The notes under the pieces are model-generated. The model was not told where the DNA came from. It saw only the letters and a list, made by a program, of their open reading frames with translations, and ran no database searches. The translations under genes were made by a program, and so were the position numbers. A stretch of DNA of 64,000 nucleotides from Pseudomonas prosekii (GTDB lineage Bacteria > Pseudomonadota > Gammaproteobacteria > Pseudomonadales > Pseudomonadaceae): positions 806,001 to 870,000 of the forward strand of contig NZ_LT629762.1 of NCBI RefSeq assembly GCF_900105155.1, in the 5' to 3' direction. Below, piece by piece: positions 8,614 to 15,927 of this stretch (positions are counted from its first letter, which is position 1; each line of letters begins with the position of its first letter).

Positions 8614-9231
8614 CTACAAACTCAACGGCCGGTTGGAGGCCTTGATGAATTCCTGCTTCAAATCCGCAAAACTGTGCACCGCCGGGAATTGCGGAAACTC
8701 GCGAATCACGTTGTCCGGCGCGTGGAACAAGATCCCCGCATCTGCCTCGCCGAGCATCGTCGTGTCGTTATACGAATCCCCCGCCGCGATCACTCGGTAA
8801 TAAAGGCTCTTGAACGCCAGCACCGACTGGCGCTTGGGGTCTTTCTGACGCAACTGATAACTCGTCACCCGCCCGGTGTCATCAGTAATCAGCCGATGGC
8901 AGAGCAACGTCGGGAAACCCAACTGACGCATCAGCGGCTGGGAAAACTCGTAGAAGGTGTCCGACAGAATCACCACTTGAAAGCGCTCGCGCAGCCAGTT
9001 GACGAACTCGATGGCGCCGTCCAGCGGTTGCAGGGTGGCGATCACCTCCTGAATGTCGGACAGCTTCAAGCCATGCTCGTCGAGAATGCGCAGGCGTTGC
9101 TTCATTAATACGTCGTAATCGGGAATGTCCCGAGTGGTGGCCCGGAGTGATTCGATCCCGGTTTTTTCCGCGAAAGCGATCCAGATTTCCGGGACCAGCA
9201 CACCTTCAAGATCCAGACAGGCAATTTCCAC
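8614..9231 (-). CDS. thrH: ThrH: phosphoserine phosphatase / homoserine phosphotransferase
   Basis: HAD-fold enzyme that dephosphorylates phosphoserine and transfers the phosphate to homoserine. 205 residues, exactly the length I recall for P. aeruginosa ThrH. Motif I is DLEGVL (DxExV variant, Asp nucleophile at residue 6), motif II is LSDTF, and motif IV is AAGDSYNDTTML. The start is GTG at 9231 with GGGAG seven bases before it. The in-frame upstream ATG at 9273 would add an unrelated leader. Oriented against pabB and divergent from cysH. Confidence 0.93.
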   Translation of the reverse strand: MEIACLDLEGVLVPEIWIAFAEKTGIESLRATTRDIPDYDVLMKQRLRILDEHGLKLSDIQEVIATLQPLDGAIEFVNWLRERFQVVILSDTFYEFSQPLMRQLGFPTLLCHRLITDDTGRVTSYQLRQKDPKRQSVLAFKSLYYRVIAAGDSYNDTTMLGEADAGILFHAPDNVIREFPQFPAVHSFADLKQEFIKASNRPLSL

Positions 9232-9404
9232 AAGACACTCCCATTTGTAGTGATTATTGAGTCGAGCGAGCAAAAGGACTGCCGAACTCTAGCGACTCGC
9301 ACGGGGCTGCGCAACGCAGAGGGCGCGCCAGCGGCAGCGGGTTTTTGTTACCATCGGCGCCATATAGAGCGCCCAGCGCCACCGACCTGTAGGAAGCCGC
9401 CCTG

Positions 9405-10145
9405 ATGAGCCCATCGTTCGATGTCGTGGAACTCGCCACGACCTATGCCAACAAATCCGCCCAGGACATCCTCAAACTCGCCTTTGCCGAGTTCGGCGAT
9501 GAGCTGTGGATATCTTTCAGCGGCGCCGAAGACGTGGTGCTGGTGGACATGGCCTGGAAGCTGAACAAGAACGTCAAAGTGTTCAGCCTCGACACCGGCC
9601 GCCTGCACCCGGAGACCTATCGGTTCATCGACCAAGTGCGCGAGCACTACAAGATCGACATCGAACTGGTGTCGCCGGACTACACGAAACTTGAACCGTT
9701 CGTGAAGGAAAAAGGCCTGTTCAGTTTCTACAAGGACGGCCACGGCGAATGCTGCGGGATTCGCAAGATCGAACCGCTGCGGCGCAAACTGTCGACTGTC
9801 CGCGCCTGGGCCACCGGCCAGCGCCGCGACCAGAGCCCCGGCACCCGCAGCGCAGTGGCGGTGCTGGAAATCGACACCGCGTTCTCGACGCCGGAACGCA
9901 CGCTGTACAAATTCAACCCGCTGGCGCAGATGACCAGTGAAGAAATCTGGGGTTACATCCGCATGCTGGAGTTGCCATACAACAGCCTGCACGAGCGCGG
10001 TTTTATCAGCATCGGCTGCGAGCCCTGCACCCGCCCGGTGTTGCCAAACCAGCACGAACGCGAAGGCCGCTGGTGGTGGGAAGAAGCCACGCAGAAAGAA
10101 TGCGGGCTGCATGCGGGGAATATCATCAGCAAGTCCAAGGTGTAA
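9405..10145 (+). CDS. cysH: Adenylylsulfate (APS) reductase, CysH
   Basis: Reduces adenylylsulfate to sulfite in assimilatory sulfur metabolism. 246 residues. [15 protein letters not shown] (about 38-52) forms the P-loop-like nucleotide site. Cysteine pairs in [10 protein letters not shown] (about 120-123) and IGCEPCTRP (about 203-209) are the four [4Fe-4S] ligands that distinguish APS reductases from PAPS reductases. The catalytic cysteine lies in the C-terminal KECGLHAGN. The iron-sulfur ligands make APS the likely substrate. No neighbouring sulfur genes are in the window. Confidence 0.94.
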   Translation: MSPSFDVVELATTYANKSAQDILKLAFAEFGDELWISFSGAEDVVLVDMAWKLNKNVKVFSLDTGRLHPETYRFIDQVREHYKIDIELVSPDYTKLEPFVKEKGLFSFYKDGHGECCGIRKIEPLRRKLSTVRAWATGQRRDQSPGTRSAVAVLEIDTAFSTPERTLYKFNPLAQMTSEEIWGYIRMLELPYNSLHERGFISIGCEPCTRPVLPNQHEREGRWWWEEATQKECGLHAGNIISKSKV

Positions 10146-10167
10146 ACCAACCCTCGCGCCATCCACC

Positions 10168-10258
10168 GTAGGAGCAAAGCTTGCTCGCGATAGCGGTATA
10201 AAGGTCGACATCGATTTTGAATGTCAGTCCGGTATCGCGAGCAAGCTTTGCTCCCACG
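10168..10258. repeat. Paired REP element (TTGCTCGCGA subtype)
   Basis: GTAGGAGCAAAGCTTGCTCG and its complement flank about 45 bases immediately after cysH. Confidence 0.88.
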
Positions 10259-10701
10259 TAAATGTGTACACACGACTGTCACCATCGGTGCCATTTATGT
10301 GTGCACTTTTCATTTCAGCGCCCTGAAAAGTTACACAACTCCTTCCTGACTCCCTCAGTAACCGTTGCCCACAAACCCCGCCAAAAAATAAATACCTGTT
10401 CAATCGGTCAATTTATATCGCCTTTTTTTCAACCACTTATCACCCATCGATAACCATTCGAAATGAGCAGGGTTTTTCATAGATCCTGAACTGGCATAGA
10501 TCTGGCTTAAGTGCATACATGTTTTGTATACAATCACCGACAAGACATACACACACTTTCGATCCGCAAGCCTGAAGCGCCCTATCCCGTACAGGCTGCA
10601 GATGCCCCGTAACCAATGATGCTCATTGCCCGCGACGAAGATTTGTCGAGCCGACGCTCACGCACAGTCATCGCGATGCCAAGCTTCAGGAGCCTGCCGG
10701 A
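10259..10701. other. Regulatory gap upstream of the NCS1 permease
   Basis: About 440 bases with no convincing gene. The part from about 10380 to 10470 is visibly A+T rich (CAATTTATATCGCC and a T-tract), as in bent promoter DNA. It contains a weak sigma-54-like site at 10492-10507 (TGGCATAGATCTGGCT, two mismatches, GG and GC kept) and the operator palindrome at 10524. Confidence 0.5.
10524..10533. promoter_or_regulatory. Operator palindrome TTGTATACAA overlapping a -10 element
   Basis: A perfect 10-bp palindrome whose right half forms a -10-like TACAAT (10529-10534). The same sequence with the same -10 overlap precedes puuE at 53316, and it also occurs before the NCS2 permease at 50236. Repression by a shared regulator is inferred. 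Confidence 0.6.
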
Positions 10702-12231
10702 ATGCGTACTAGCCTCTCCAATAACAACATCGCGCTGGATCTGCCCTCCTCACCCCCTGTCCTCGACACCCACAATCAACCCGTGGTCCTCAGCCCTCGC
10801 CTGCACAACAAAGACCTCGCGCCGACCAAGGCTGAAGGCAGGCGTTGGGGGCGTTACAGCATCTTTGCGCTGTGGACCAACGACGTTCACAACATCGCCA
10901 ACTACTCGTTCGCCATCGGTCTCTACGCGTTGGGCCTCGGCGGCTGGCAAATCCTCCTGTCGCTGGGGATCGGCGCGGCGCTGGTGTATTGCTTCATGAA
11001 CCTGTCCGGTTACATGGGGCAGAAAACCGGCGTGCCGTTCCCGGTGATCAGCCGGATCAGCTTCGGCATCCACGGCGCGCAGATCCCTGCACTGATCCGC
11101 GCGGTGATCGCCATCGCCTGGTTCGGCATTCAGACCTACCTGGCGTCAGTGGTTTTTCGCGTGCTGCTGACCGCCGTGCATCCCGGATTCGCCGATTACG
11201 ACCACAACTCGATCCTCGGCTTATCGACGCTGGGCTGGATCTGTTTTGTCGCGATCTGGTTGGTGCAACTGGCGATCCTCGCGTACGGCATGGAAATGGT
11301 CCGGCGCTACGAGGCGTTCGCCGGGCCGGTGATTCTGCTGACGGTCGCCGCCCTCGCCGGGTGGATGTATTTTCAGGCCAACGCGACCATTGCCTGGTCG
11401 ACTCGCGAGCCGCTGACTGGCGCCGAGATGTGGCGCAATATCTTTGCCGGCGGCGCATTGTGGCTGGCGATCTACGGCACGCTGATCCTCAATTTCTGCG
11501 ACTTCGCGCGTTCCTCGCCGTGCCGCAAAACCATCAAGGTCGGCAATTTCTGGGGCCTGCCGGTGAATATTCTGGTGTTCGCGGCCATCACCGTTCTGCT
11601 CTGCGGCGCGCAATTTCAGATCAATGGCCGGATCATCGAAAGCCCGACGGAAATCATCGCCTCGATTCCCAACACGTTCTTTCTGGTGCTCGGTTGCCTG
11701 GCGTTCCTGATCGTCACCGTGGCGGTGAACATCATGGCCAACTTCGTCGCGCCAGCCTTCGTCCTCAGCAACCTGGCGCCGAAATACCTGACGTTCCGCC
11801 GCGCCGGCCTGATCAGCGCGACCATCGCCGTGCTGATCCTGCCGTGGAATCTCTACAACAGCCCACTGGTGATCGTGTATTTCCTCTCCGGCCTCGGCGC
11901 CCTGCTCGGCCCGTTGTACGGGGTGATCATGGTCGACTACTGGCTCGTACGAAAAGCTCAGATCAACGTGCCGCAGTTGTACAGCGAAGACCCCAACGGC
12001 GCTTATTACTACAGCCGCGGGGTCAACCTGCGCGCAGTCGCGGCGTTTATTCCTGCAGCACTGATCGCCATCGTCCTGGCGCTGGTGCCGGGTTTCCACT
12101 TGGTGTCGCCGTTCTCGTGGCTGATCGGCGCCGGGATTGCCGGGATGCTGTACCTGATCATCGCCAAGCGCGAGGCGCATTACGCCGATGTCAGCGGCGA
12201 ATGCATCGCGGTCGATAACGTCAGCCATTAA
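10702..12231 (+). CDS. NCS1-family nucleobase/hydantoin/allantoin permease
   Basis: 509 residues with about 12 hydrophobic segments, typical of the nucleobase:cation symporter-1 family. Visible family landmarks are NDVHNIANYSFAIGLYALGLG (about 60-80, helix 1), IAWFGIQTYLAS with the substrate-stacking Trp/Gln region (about 137-148), and ILNFCDFARSS (about 261-271) at the cation/substrate helix. The first roughly 45 residues are a polar cytoplasmic tail. It lies 56 bp before a racemase-like gene, forming an operon. An allantoin or hydantoin substrate is inferred from that neighbour and from the operator shared with the urate cluster. Confidence 0.85.
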   Translation: MRTSLSNNNIALDLPSSPPVLDTHNQPVVLSPRLHNKDLAPTKAEGRRWGRYSIFALWTNDVHNIANYSFAIGLYALGLGGWQILLSLGIGAALVYCFMNLSGYMGQKTGVPFPVISRISFGIHGAQIPALIRAVIAIAWFGIQTYLASVVFRVLLTAVHPGFADYDHNSILGLSTLGWICFVAIWLVQLAILAYGMEMVRRYEAFAGPVILLTVAALAGWMYFQANATIAWSTREPLTGAEMWRNIFAGGALWLAIYGTLILNFCDFARSSPCRKTIKVGNFWGLPVNILVFAAITVLLCGAQFQINGRIIESPTEIIASIPNTFFLVLGCLAFLIVTVAVNIMANFVAPAFVLSNLAPKYLTFRRAGLISATIAVLILPWNLYNSPLVIVYFLSGLGALLGPLYGVIMVDYWLVRKAQINVPQLYSEDPNGAYYYSRGVNLRAVAAFIPAALIAIVLALVPGFHLVSPFSWLIGAGIAGMLYLIIAKREAHYADVSGECIAVDNVSH

Positions 12232-12287
12232 CTCCCTCGCGGCCCGGCGATGTCGGGCCGCCGAACCACCCGTTATAAGGATTTCCC

Positions 12288-13016
12288 ATGCGAATTCTCG
12301 TGGTCAACGTCAACACCACCGAATCCATCACCCAGGCCATCGCCCGTCAGGCGCAATCGGTCGCCGCGCCGGGCACTGAAATCGTCGGCCTGACGCCGTA
12401 CTTCGGTGCCGATTCGATTGAAGGCAATTTCGAAAGCTACCTCGCCGCCATCGCCGTGATGGACCGGGTGATGGCCGACGACCAACCGTTCGACGCGGTG
12501 ATCCAAGCGGGTTACGGCGAACACGGTCGCGAAGGTTTGCAGGAATTGCTCAACGTGCCAGTGGTGGACATCACCGATGCGGCGGCGAGCACCGCGATGT
12601 TTCTCGGCCACGCGTATTCGGTGGTCACCACGCTGGACCGCACCGTGCCGCTGATCGAGGATCGCCTGAAACTGTCTGGATTGTGGGACCGTTGCGCCTC
12701 GGTGCGCGCCAGTGGTCTGGCTGTGCTGGAGCTGGAATCCGAGCCGCAACGCGCACTGGAAGCGATTGTTCGTCAGGCGGAATTGGCGGTGCTGGAGGAT
12801 AAAGCCGAGGTGATTTGCCTGGGCTGCGGCGGCATGGCCGGGCTGGACGAGCAGATCCGCCAGCGCACCGGCGTGCCGGTGGTGGACGGCGTGACAGCGG
12901 CGGTGACGATTGCCGAGTCGCTGGTGCGCTTGGGGTTGTCGACGTCGAAAGTGCGGACGTATGCGACGCCGCGGCCGAAAGCGATTATCGGCTGGCCGGG
13001 GCGGTTTGGGCGGTAG
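12288..13016 (+). CDS. Asp/Glu/hydantoin racemase family protein, allantoin racemase-like
   Basis: 242 residues, the usual length for hydantoin/allantoin racemases (HpxA-like). It starts with the family pattern RILVVNVNTTESI and ends with TPRPKAIIGWPGR. The second catalytic cysteine is present in VICLGCGGMAG (about 177-187). The first, normally in an ACF/ACY segment near residue 79, appears replaced: the segment reads IQAGYGEHG. Interconversion of allantoin enantiomers would feed an S-specific allantoinase. The missing cysteine makes standard two-base racemisation doubtful. AAGGATTT before the ATG supplies the ribosome site. Confidence 0.78.
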   Translation: MRILVVNVNTTESITQAIARQAQSVAAPGTEIVGLTPYFGADSIEGNFESYLAAIAVMDRVMADDQPFDAVIQAGYGEHGREGLQELLNVPVVDITDAAASTAMFLGHAYSVVTTLDRTVPLIEDRLKLSGLWDRCASVRASGLAVLELESEPQRALEAIVRQAELAVLEDKAEVICLGCGGMAGLDEQIRQRTGVPVVDGVTAAVTIAESLVRLGLSTSKVRTYATPRPKAIIGWPGRFGR

Positions 13017-13027
13017 ACCGCGTTATC

Positions 13028-13098
13028 GTTCTTCGCGGGTAAGCCTCGCTCCTACAGGACCTGCAAAATCTCTGTAGGAGCGAGGCTTGCCCGCGAAC
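13028..13098. repeat. Paired REP element (CCCGCGAA subtype)
   Basis: Two inverted units about 27 bases long (CTTCGCGGGTAAGCCTCGCT and CGAGGCTTGCCCGCGAAC) separated by a short spacer. It lies between the convergent racemase and LysR genes. Confidence 0.88.
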
Positions 13099-13123
13099 GC
13101 CTGACCTCGGTCAACAGCCGAAC

Positions 13124-14047
13124 TCAAACCGCACTGAACCGCTCCGCCAACCCCTGCTCGGCAAACTGCTCAATAATGAAATCGACAAACGCCCGAGTCT
13201 TGCCCGGCAACAATTTGTGCTCGGCGTAATAAATCGAAATGTTGCCATCGTCGACATACCAATCCGGCAACACCCGCTGCAAGGTCCCGGCCTGCAGATA
13301 ACCGACGGCAAACGGCAAACTCACCAGCGCAATCCCCAAACCCTGCGCTGCGGTGGCGCACGCCGCTTCCGAATCGCTCATGGTCATCCGTGGCTTGAGC
13401 ACCAGCGGGCTGTGTTGCCGGGTGCGGCTGGTCAGTTGCCAGGAGCGCACGCGACCGGTTTGCGGCGAGCGGATCAAAATCCCGTCACAGTGCTCGAGGT
13501 CGTCCGGGCCGACAATCGCCTCACGCTGCGCCAGATAATCCACCGAAGCCACCAACACCCGATGCGCCGGGGTCAACTTGCGCGCCACCACGCCTTGCGG
13601 CAATTCAAAGCCGCCGCCAATGGCCGCGTCGAAACCCTGCCCGATCAGGTCAACCTGGCGATTATCGAAATGCCAGTCCGGGTTGATCGCCGGAAAACGC
13701 CGCAAGAATTCCCCGAGCAATGGCACCACATATAAGCGCCCGAACACCGTGCCCATGCTTACCTTCAGCGTGCCGGCCGGCTGCCCTTCAGCACTGGCCA
13801 GATTGGCCACGGCGTTTTGAATGGTGTACAGGCTGGCACTGACTTCGCTCAAAAACAGCTGACCGGCTTCGGTCAACGTCAGGCTGCGGGTACTGCGCTG
13901 AAACAACCGCACGCCAAGGCGCGCCTCAAGTTTGGCGACGCTTTTGCCGACGGCGGCGGGCGTCAGACTAAGGCGCCGCGCGGCCTCGGCAAAGCTGCCG
14001 ACTTCGGCGCTGCGGACGAAGCATTCGATGCTGCTGAAGTTTTCCAT
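13124..14047 (-). CDS. LysR-family transcriptional regulator
   Basis: About 307 residues from the ATG at 14047. A GTG three codons upstream (14056) is also possible and neither has a strong ribosome site. The N-terminal winged helix (MENFSSIECFVRSAEVGSFAEAARRLSLTPAAVGKSVAKLE, residues 1-41) continues into the linker helix. The periplasmic-binding-protein-like effector domain starts near residue 90 (GTLKVSMGTVFGRLYVVPLL). It is divergent from an SDR gene, the classic arrangement in which a LysR protein controls its neighbour. The effector is unknown. Confidence 0.88.
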   Translation of the reverse strand: MENFSSIECFVRSAEVGSFAEAARRLSLTPAAVGKSVAKLEARLGVRLFQRSTRSLTLTEAGQLFLSEVSASLYTIQNAVANLASAEGQPAGTLKVSMGTVFGRLYVVPLLGEFLRRFPAINPDWHFDNRQVDLIGQGFDAAIGGGFELPQGVVARKLTPAHRVLVASVDYLAQREAIVGPDDLEHCDGILIRSPQTGRVRSWQLTSRTRQHSPLVLKPRMTMSDSEAACATAAQGLGIALVSLPFAVGYLQAGTLQRVLPDWYVDDGNISIYYAEHKLLPGKTRAFVDFIIEQFAEQGLAERFSAV

Positions 14048-14067
14048 GGTCGCCACTATAAACTTTT

Positions 14068-14103
14068 GGTTTACACAGACAATCGTAATTATGGTCTACA
14101 CAG
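14068..14103. promoter_or_regulatory. Direct repeats in the LysR-SDR divergent promoter
   Basis: GGTTTACACAG (14068-14078) and GGTCTACACAG (14093-14103) repeat at 25-bp spacing, about two and a half helical turns. They lie just upstream of the LysR start codon, in the LysR-SDR gap. Plausible recognition or activation half-sites for the LysR protein. Confidence 0.4.
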
Positions 14104-14171
14104 GAGGTAATGCGCGGCCGATACTCGACGCCAACCACAAGGCATCCCGCCTTGAATTTCTGGAGATCGAC

Positions 14172-14918
14172 ATGACCACGCAAAATCTCAGCGGCAAAGT
14201 AGCTCTCATTCAAGGCGGATCCCGCGGCATCGGCGCCGCCATCGTCAAACGCCTGGCCGCCGAAGGCGCGACCGTTGCCTTCACTTACGTCAGCTCGAGC
14301 GCAAAAGCTGAAGAGCTGCAAAACAGCATTACCGGCAATGGCGGCCAAGCCTTGGCGATCAAGGCTGACAGTGCTGACGCCGAAGCCATTCGCAACGCCG
14401 TGACCGCTACTGTCGAAGCCTTTGGCCGCCTCGACATCCTGGTCAACAACGCCGGTGTGCTGGCCGTCGCCCCGCTGGAAGAATTCAAACTGGAAGATTT
14501 CGACCAGACCCTGGCCATCAACGTACGCAGTGTATTCATCGCCACTCAGGCTGCCGCCAAACACATGACCGAGGGCGGCCGCGTGATCAACATCGGCAGC
14601 ACCAACGCCGACCGCATGCCCTTCGCCGGTGGCGGCCCGTACGCCATGAGCAAAGCGGCGCTGGTCGGCCTGACCAAAGGCTTGTCGCGCGACCTCGGCC
14701 CGCGCGGCATCACCGTCAACAACGTGCAACCGGGCCCGGTCGACACCGACATGAACCCGGCCAGCGGCGACTTCGCTGAAAGTCTGATCCCGCTGATGGC
14801 TGTCGGCCGTTACGGCAAAGTGGAAGAAATCGCCAGTTTCGTCGCCTACCTGGCCGGCCCGGAAGCGGGCTACATCACCGGCGCGAGCCTGACGATCGAT
14901 GGTGGTTTCGGCGCTTGA
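14172..14918 (+). CDS. Short-chain dehydrogenase/reductase (SDR)
   Basis: 248 residues, classical SDR length. Cofactor loop GGSRGIGAAI (about 14-23, with G in place of the usual T at the first position), NNAG (about 91-94), a catalytic serine in INIGSTNAD and YAMSKAAL (Tyr and Lys), then the PGPVDTDMNP substrate loop and a C-terminal YITGASLTIDGGFGA. The open frame runs upstream to 13932 through the LysR gene. The ATG at 14172, following TGGAGATCGAC, is the sensible start. The substrate cannot be read from the sequence. Control by the divergent LysR protein is inferred. Confidence 0.9.
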   Translation: MTTQNLSGKVALIQGGSRGIGAAIVKRLAAEGATVAFTYVSSSAKAEELQNSITGNGGQALAIKADSADAEAIRNAVTATVEAFGRLDILVNNAGVLAVAPLEEFKLEDFDQTLAINVRSVFIATQAAAKHMTEGGRVINIGSTNADRMPFAGGGPYAMSKAALVGLTKGLSRDLGPRGITVNNVQPGPVDTDMNPASGDFAESLIPLMAVGRYGKVEEIASFVAYLAGPEAGYITGASLTIDGGFGA

Positions 14919-14939
14919 TGCCTTAAAAGGCATCCAAAT

Positions 14940-14970
14940 GTGGGAGCGAGCCTACCGCTCCCACTTTTTT
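14940..14970 (+). terminator. Rho-independent terminator after the SDR gene
   Basis: Perfect 9-bp stem GTGGGAGCG / CGCTCCCAC with a 7-base loop, followed directly by six T. The stem resembles half of a REP unit, so the terminator may derive from one. Confidence 0.8.
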
Positions 14971-14973
14971 GCA

Positions 14974-15669
14974 TCAGGCCCATTCAAGCGCCGGCAGACC
15001 ACACGCGCTCGGGGTGAATGCTTTCAACGTACGAAGAATCACATCGGCGTGTGCGTATTTTTCATCGGCCATGGCCGCATCCGGGATCGCAATCGCGGTC
15101 ATCCCCGCCGCTTTCGCTGCGGTCACGCCAAACGGCGAATCCTCGAACACCAGGCAATCCTGCGGCGCGACACCGAGACGGCGCGCGGCGGCCAGGAAGA
15201 TATCCGGCGCCGGTTTCGCCGCGCCGACTTCCGGGTCATCGGCCGTAACGACGAAGTCGAACAGCGCAAACCAGTCACGGTGCAGGGTGGTTTTCTGGCC
15301 GAACGATTGGCGCGAAGAACTGGTGCCCACCGCAATCGGAATGTTGTTGGCCTTCAAGTGCCGCACCAGTTCTTCGGCGCCAGGCATCGCCAATGCCGAG
15401 GGAAAACGCTCGCGCATCAGCGGTTCACGGATCACCAGAAACTCTTCGGCGGTGATCGGCAAATCCAACGCTTCGACCACGTAACGCGCAAGGTCGCCCG
15501 CGCCGCGGCCAATGATGTTTTGCTTCACGCTCCAGTCGAAGGTGCGGCCGTACCGTTCGACGATCATCGATGTGACTTCGGTGTAGATGCCTTCCGTATC
15601 CAGCAACAAACCATCCATGTCGAAAATAACGGCCTTGATCGGGCCAAACGCTTTCAGTGGTGCATTCAT
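14974..15669 (-). CDS. HAD superfamily phosphatase (beta-phosphoglucomutase/pseudouridine-phosphatase-like)
   Basis: 231 residues. Motif I is FDMDGLLLDTE (Asp nucleophile and acid/base Asp at about residues 17 and 19), followed by a helical cap domain. Motif II is GTSSSRQ (about 116), motif III lysine is in GAAKPAPDIFL (about 150), and motif IV is VFEDSPFG (about 170). The cap type and DxDG(L)(L)xDTE signature place it with subfamily IA enzymes acting on small phosphosugars or nucleotides. Substrate specificity is not readable. It converges on the SDR gene and the terminator between them. Confidence 0.87.
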   Translation of the reverse strand: MNAPLKAFGPIKAVIFDMDGLLLDTEGIYTEVTSMIVERYGRTFDWSVKQNIIGRGAGDLARYVVEALDLPITAEEFLVIREPLMRERFPSALAMPGAEELVRHLKANNIPIAVGTSSSRQSFGQKTTLHRDWFALFDFVVTADDPEVGAAKPAPDIFLAAARRLGVAPQDCLVFEDSPFGVTAAKAAGMTAIAIPDAAMADEKYAHADVILRTLKAFTPSACGLPALEWA

Positions 15670-15927
15670 CGCATCTGATCCGTTCTTGATGACATCCCAG
15701 GCGGCTCAGCTACGGCCATGACTCGGATCGATTAAAGGGTTCAGCAGCATAACGAGCACGGCCCGCCTGGGGCAACCGGGAAAATCCGTCGGGTAAAAAT
15801 CGTCATTCGCGTGCTCGTCGTCATTTAGCGAATATCCCTACAGCATTCACCTCTTTTCCCGACTTCTTTCTCGGCTGATGCAACGCAAAGTCTGGCGCTC
15901 CTTAATGCTGAGCGCGAGTGACTGCGA
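15670..15927. other. Gap upstream of the RHS gene
   Basis: 258 bases between divergent HAD and RHS genes with no gene or repeat recognised. It presumably holds both promoters. Confidence 0.4.

Noticed and set aside
10263..10272. TGTGTACACA palindrome upstream of the NCS1 permease
   Set aside because: Its centre (GTAC) is different from the GTATAC core of the shared operator and it is 430 bases from the gene, so it was not counted as another copy.
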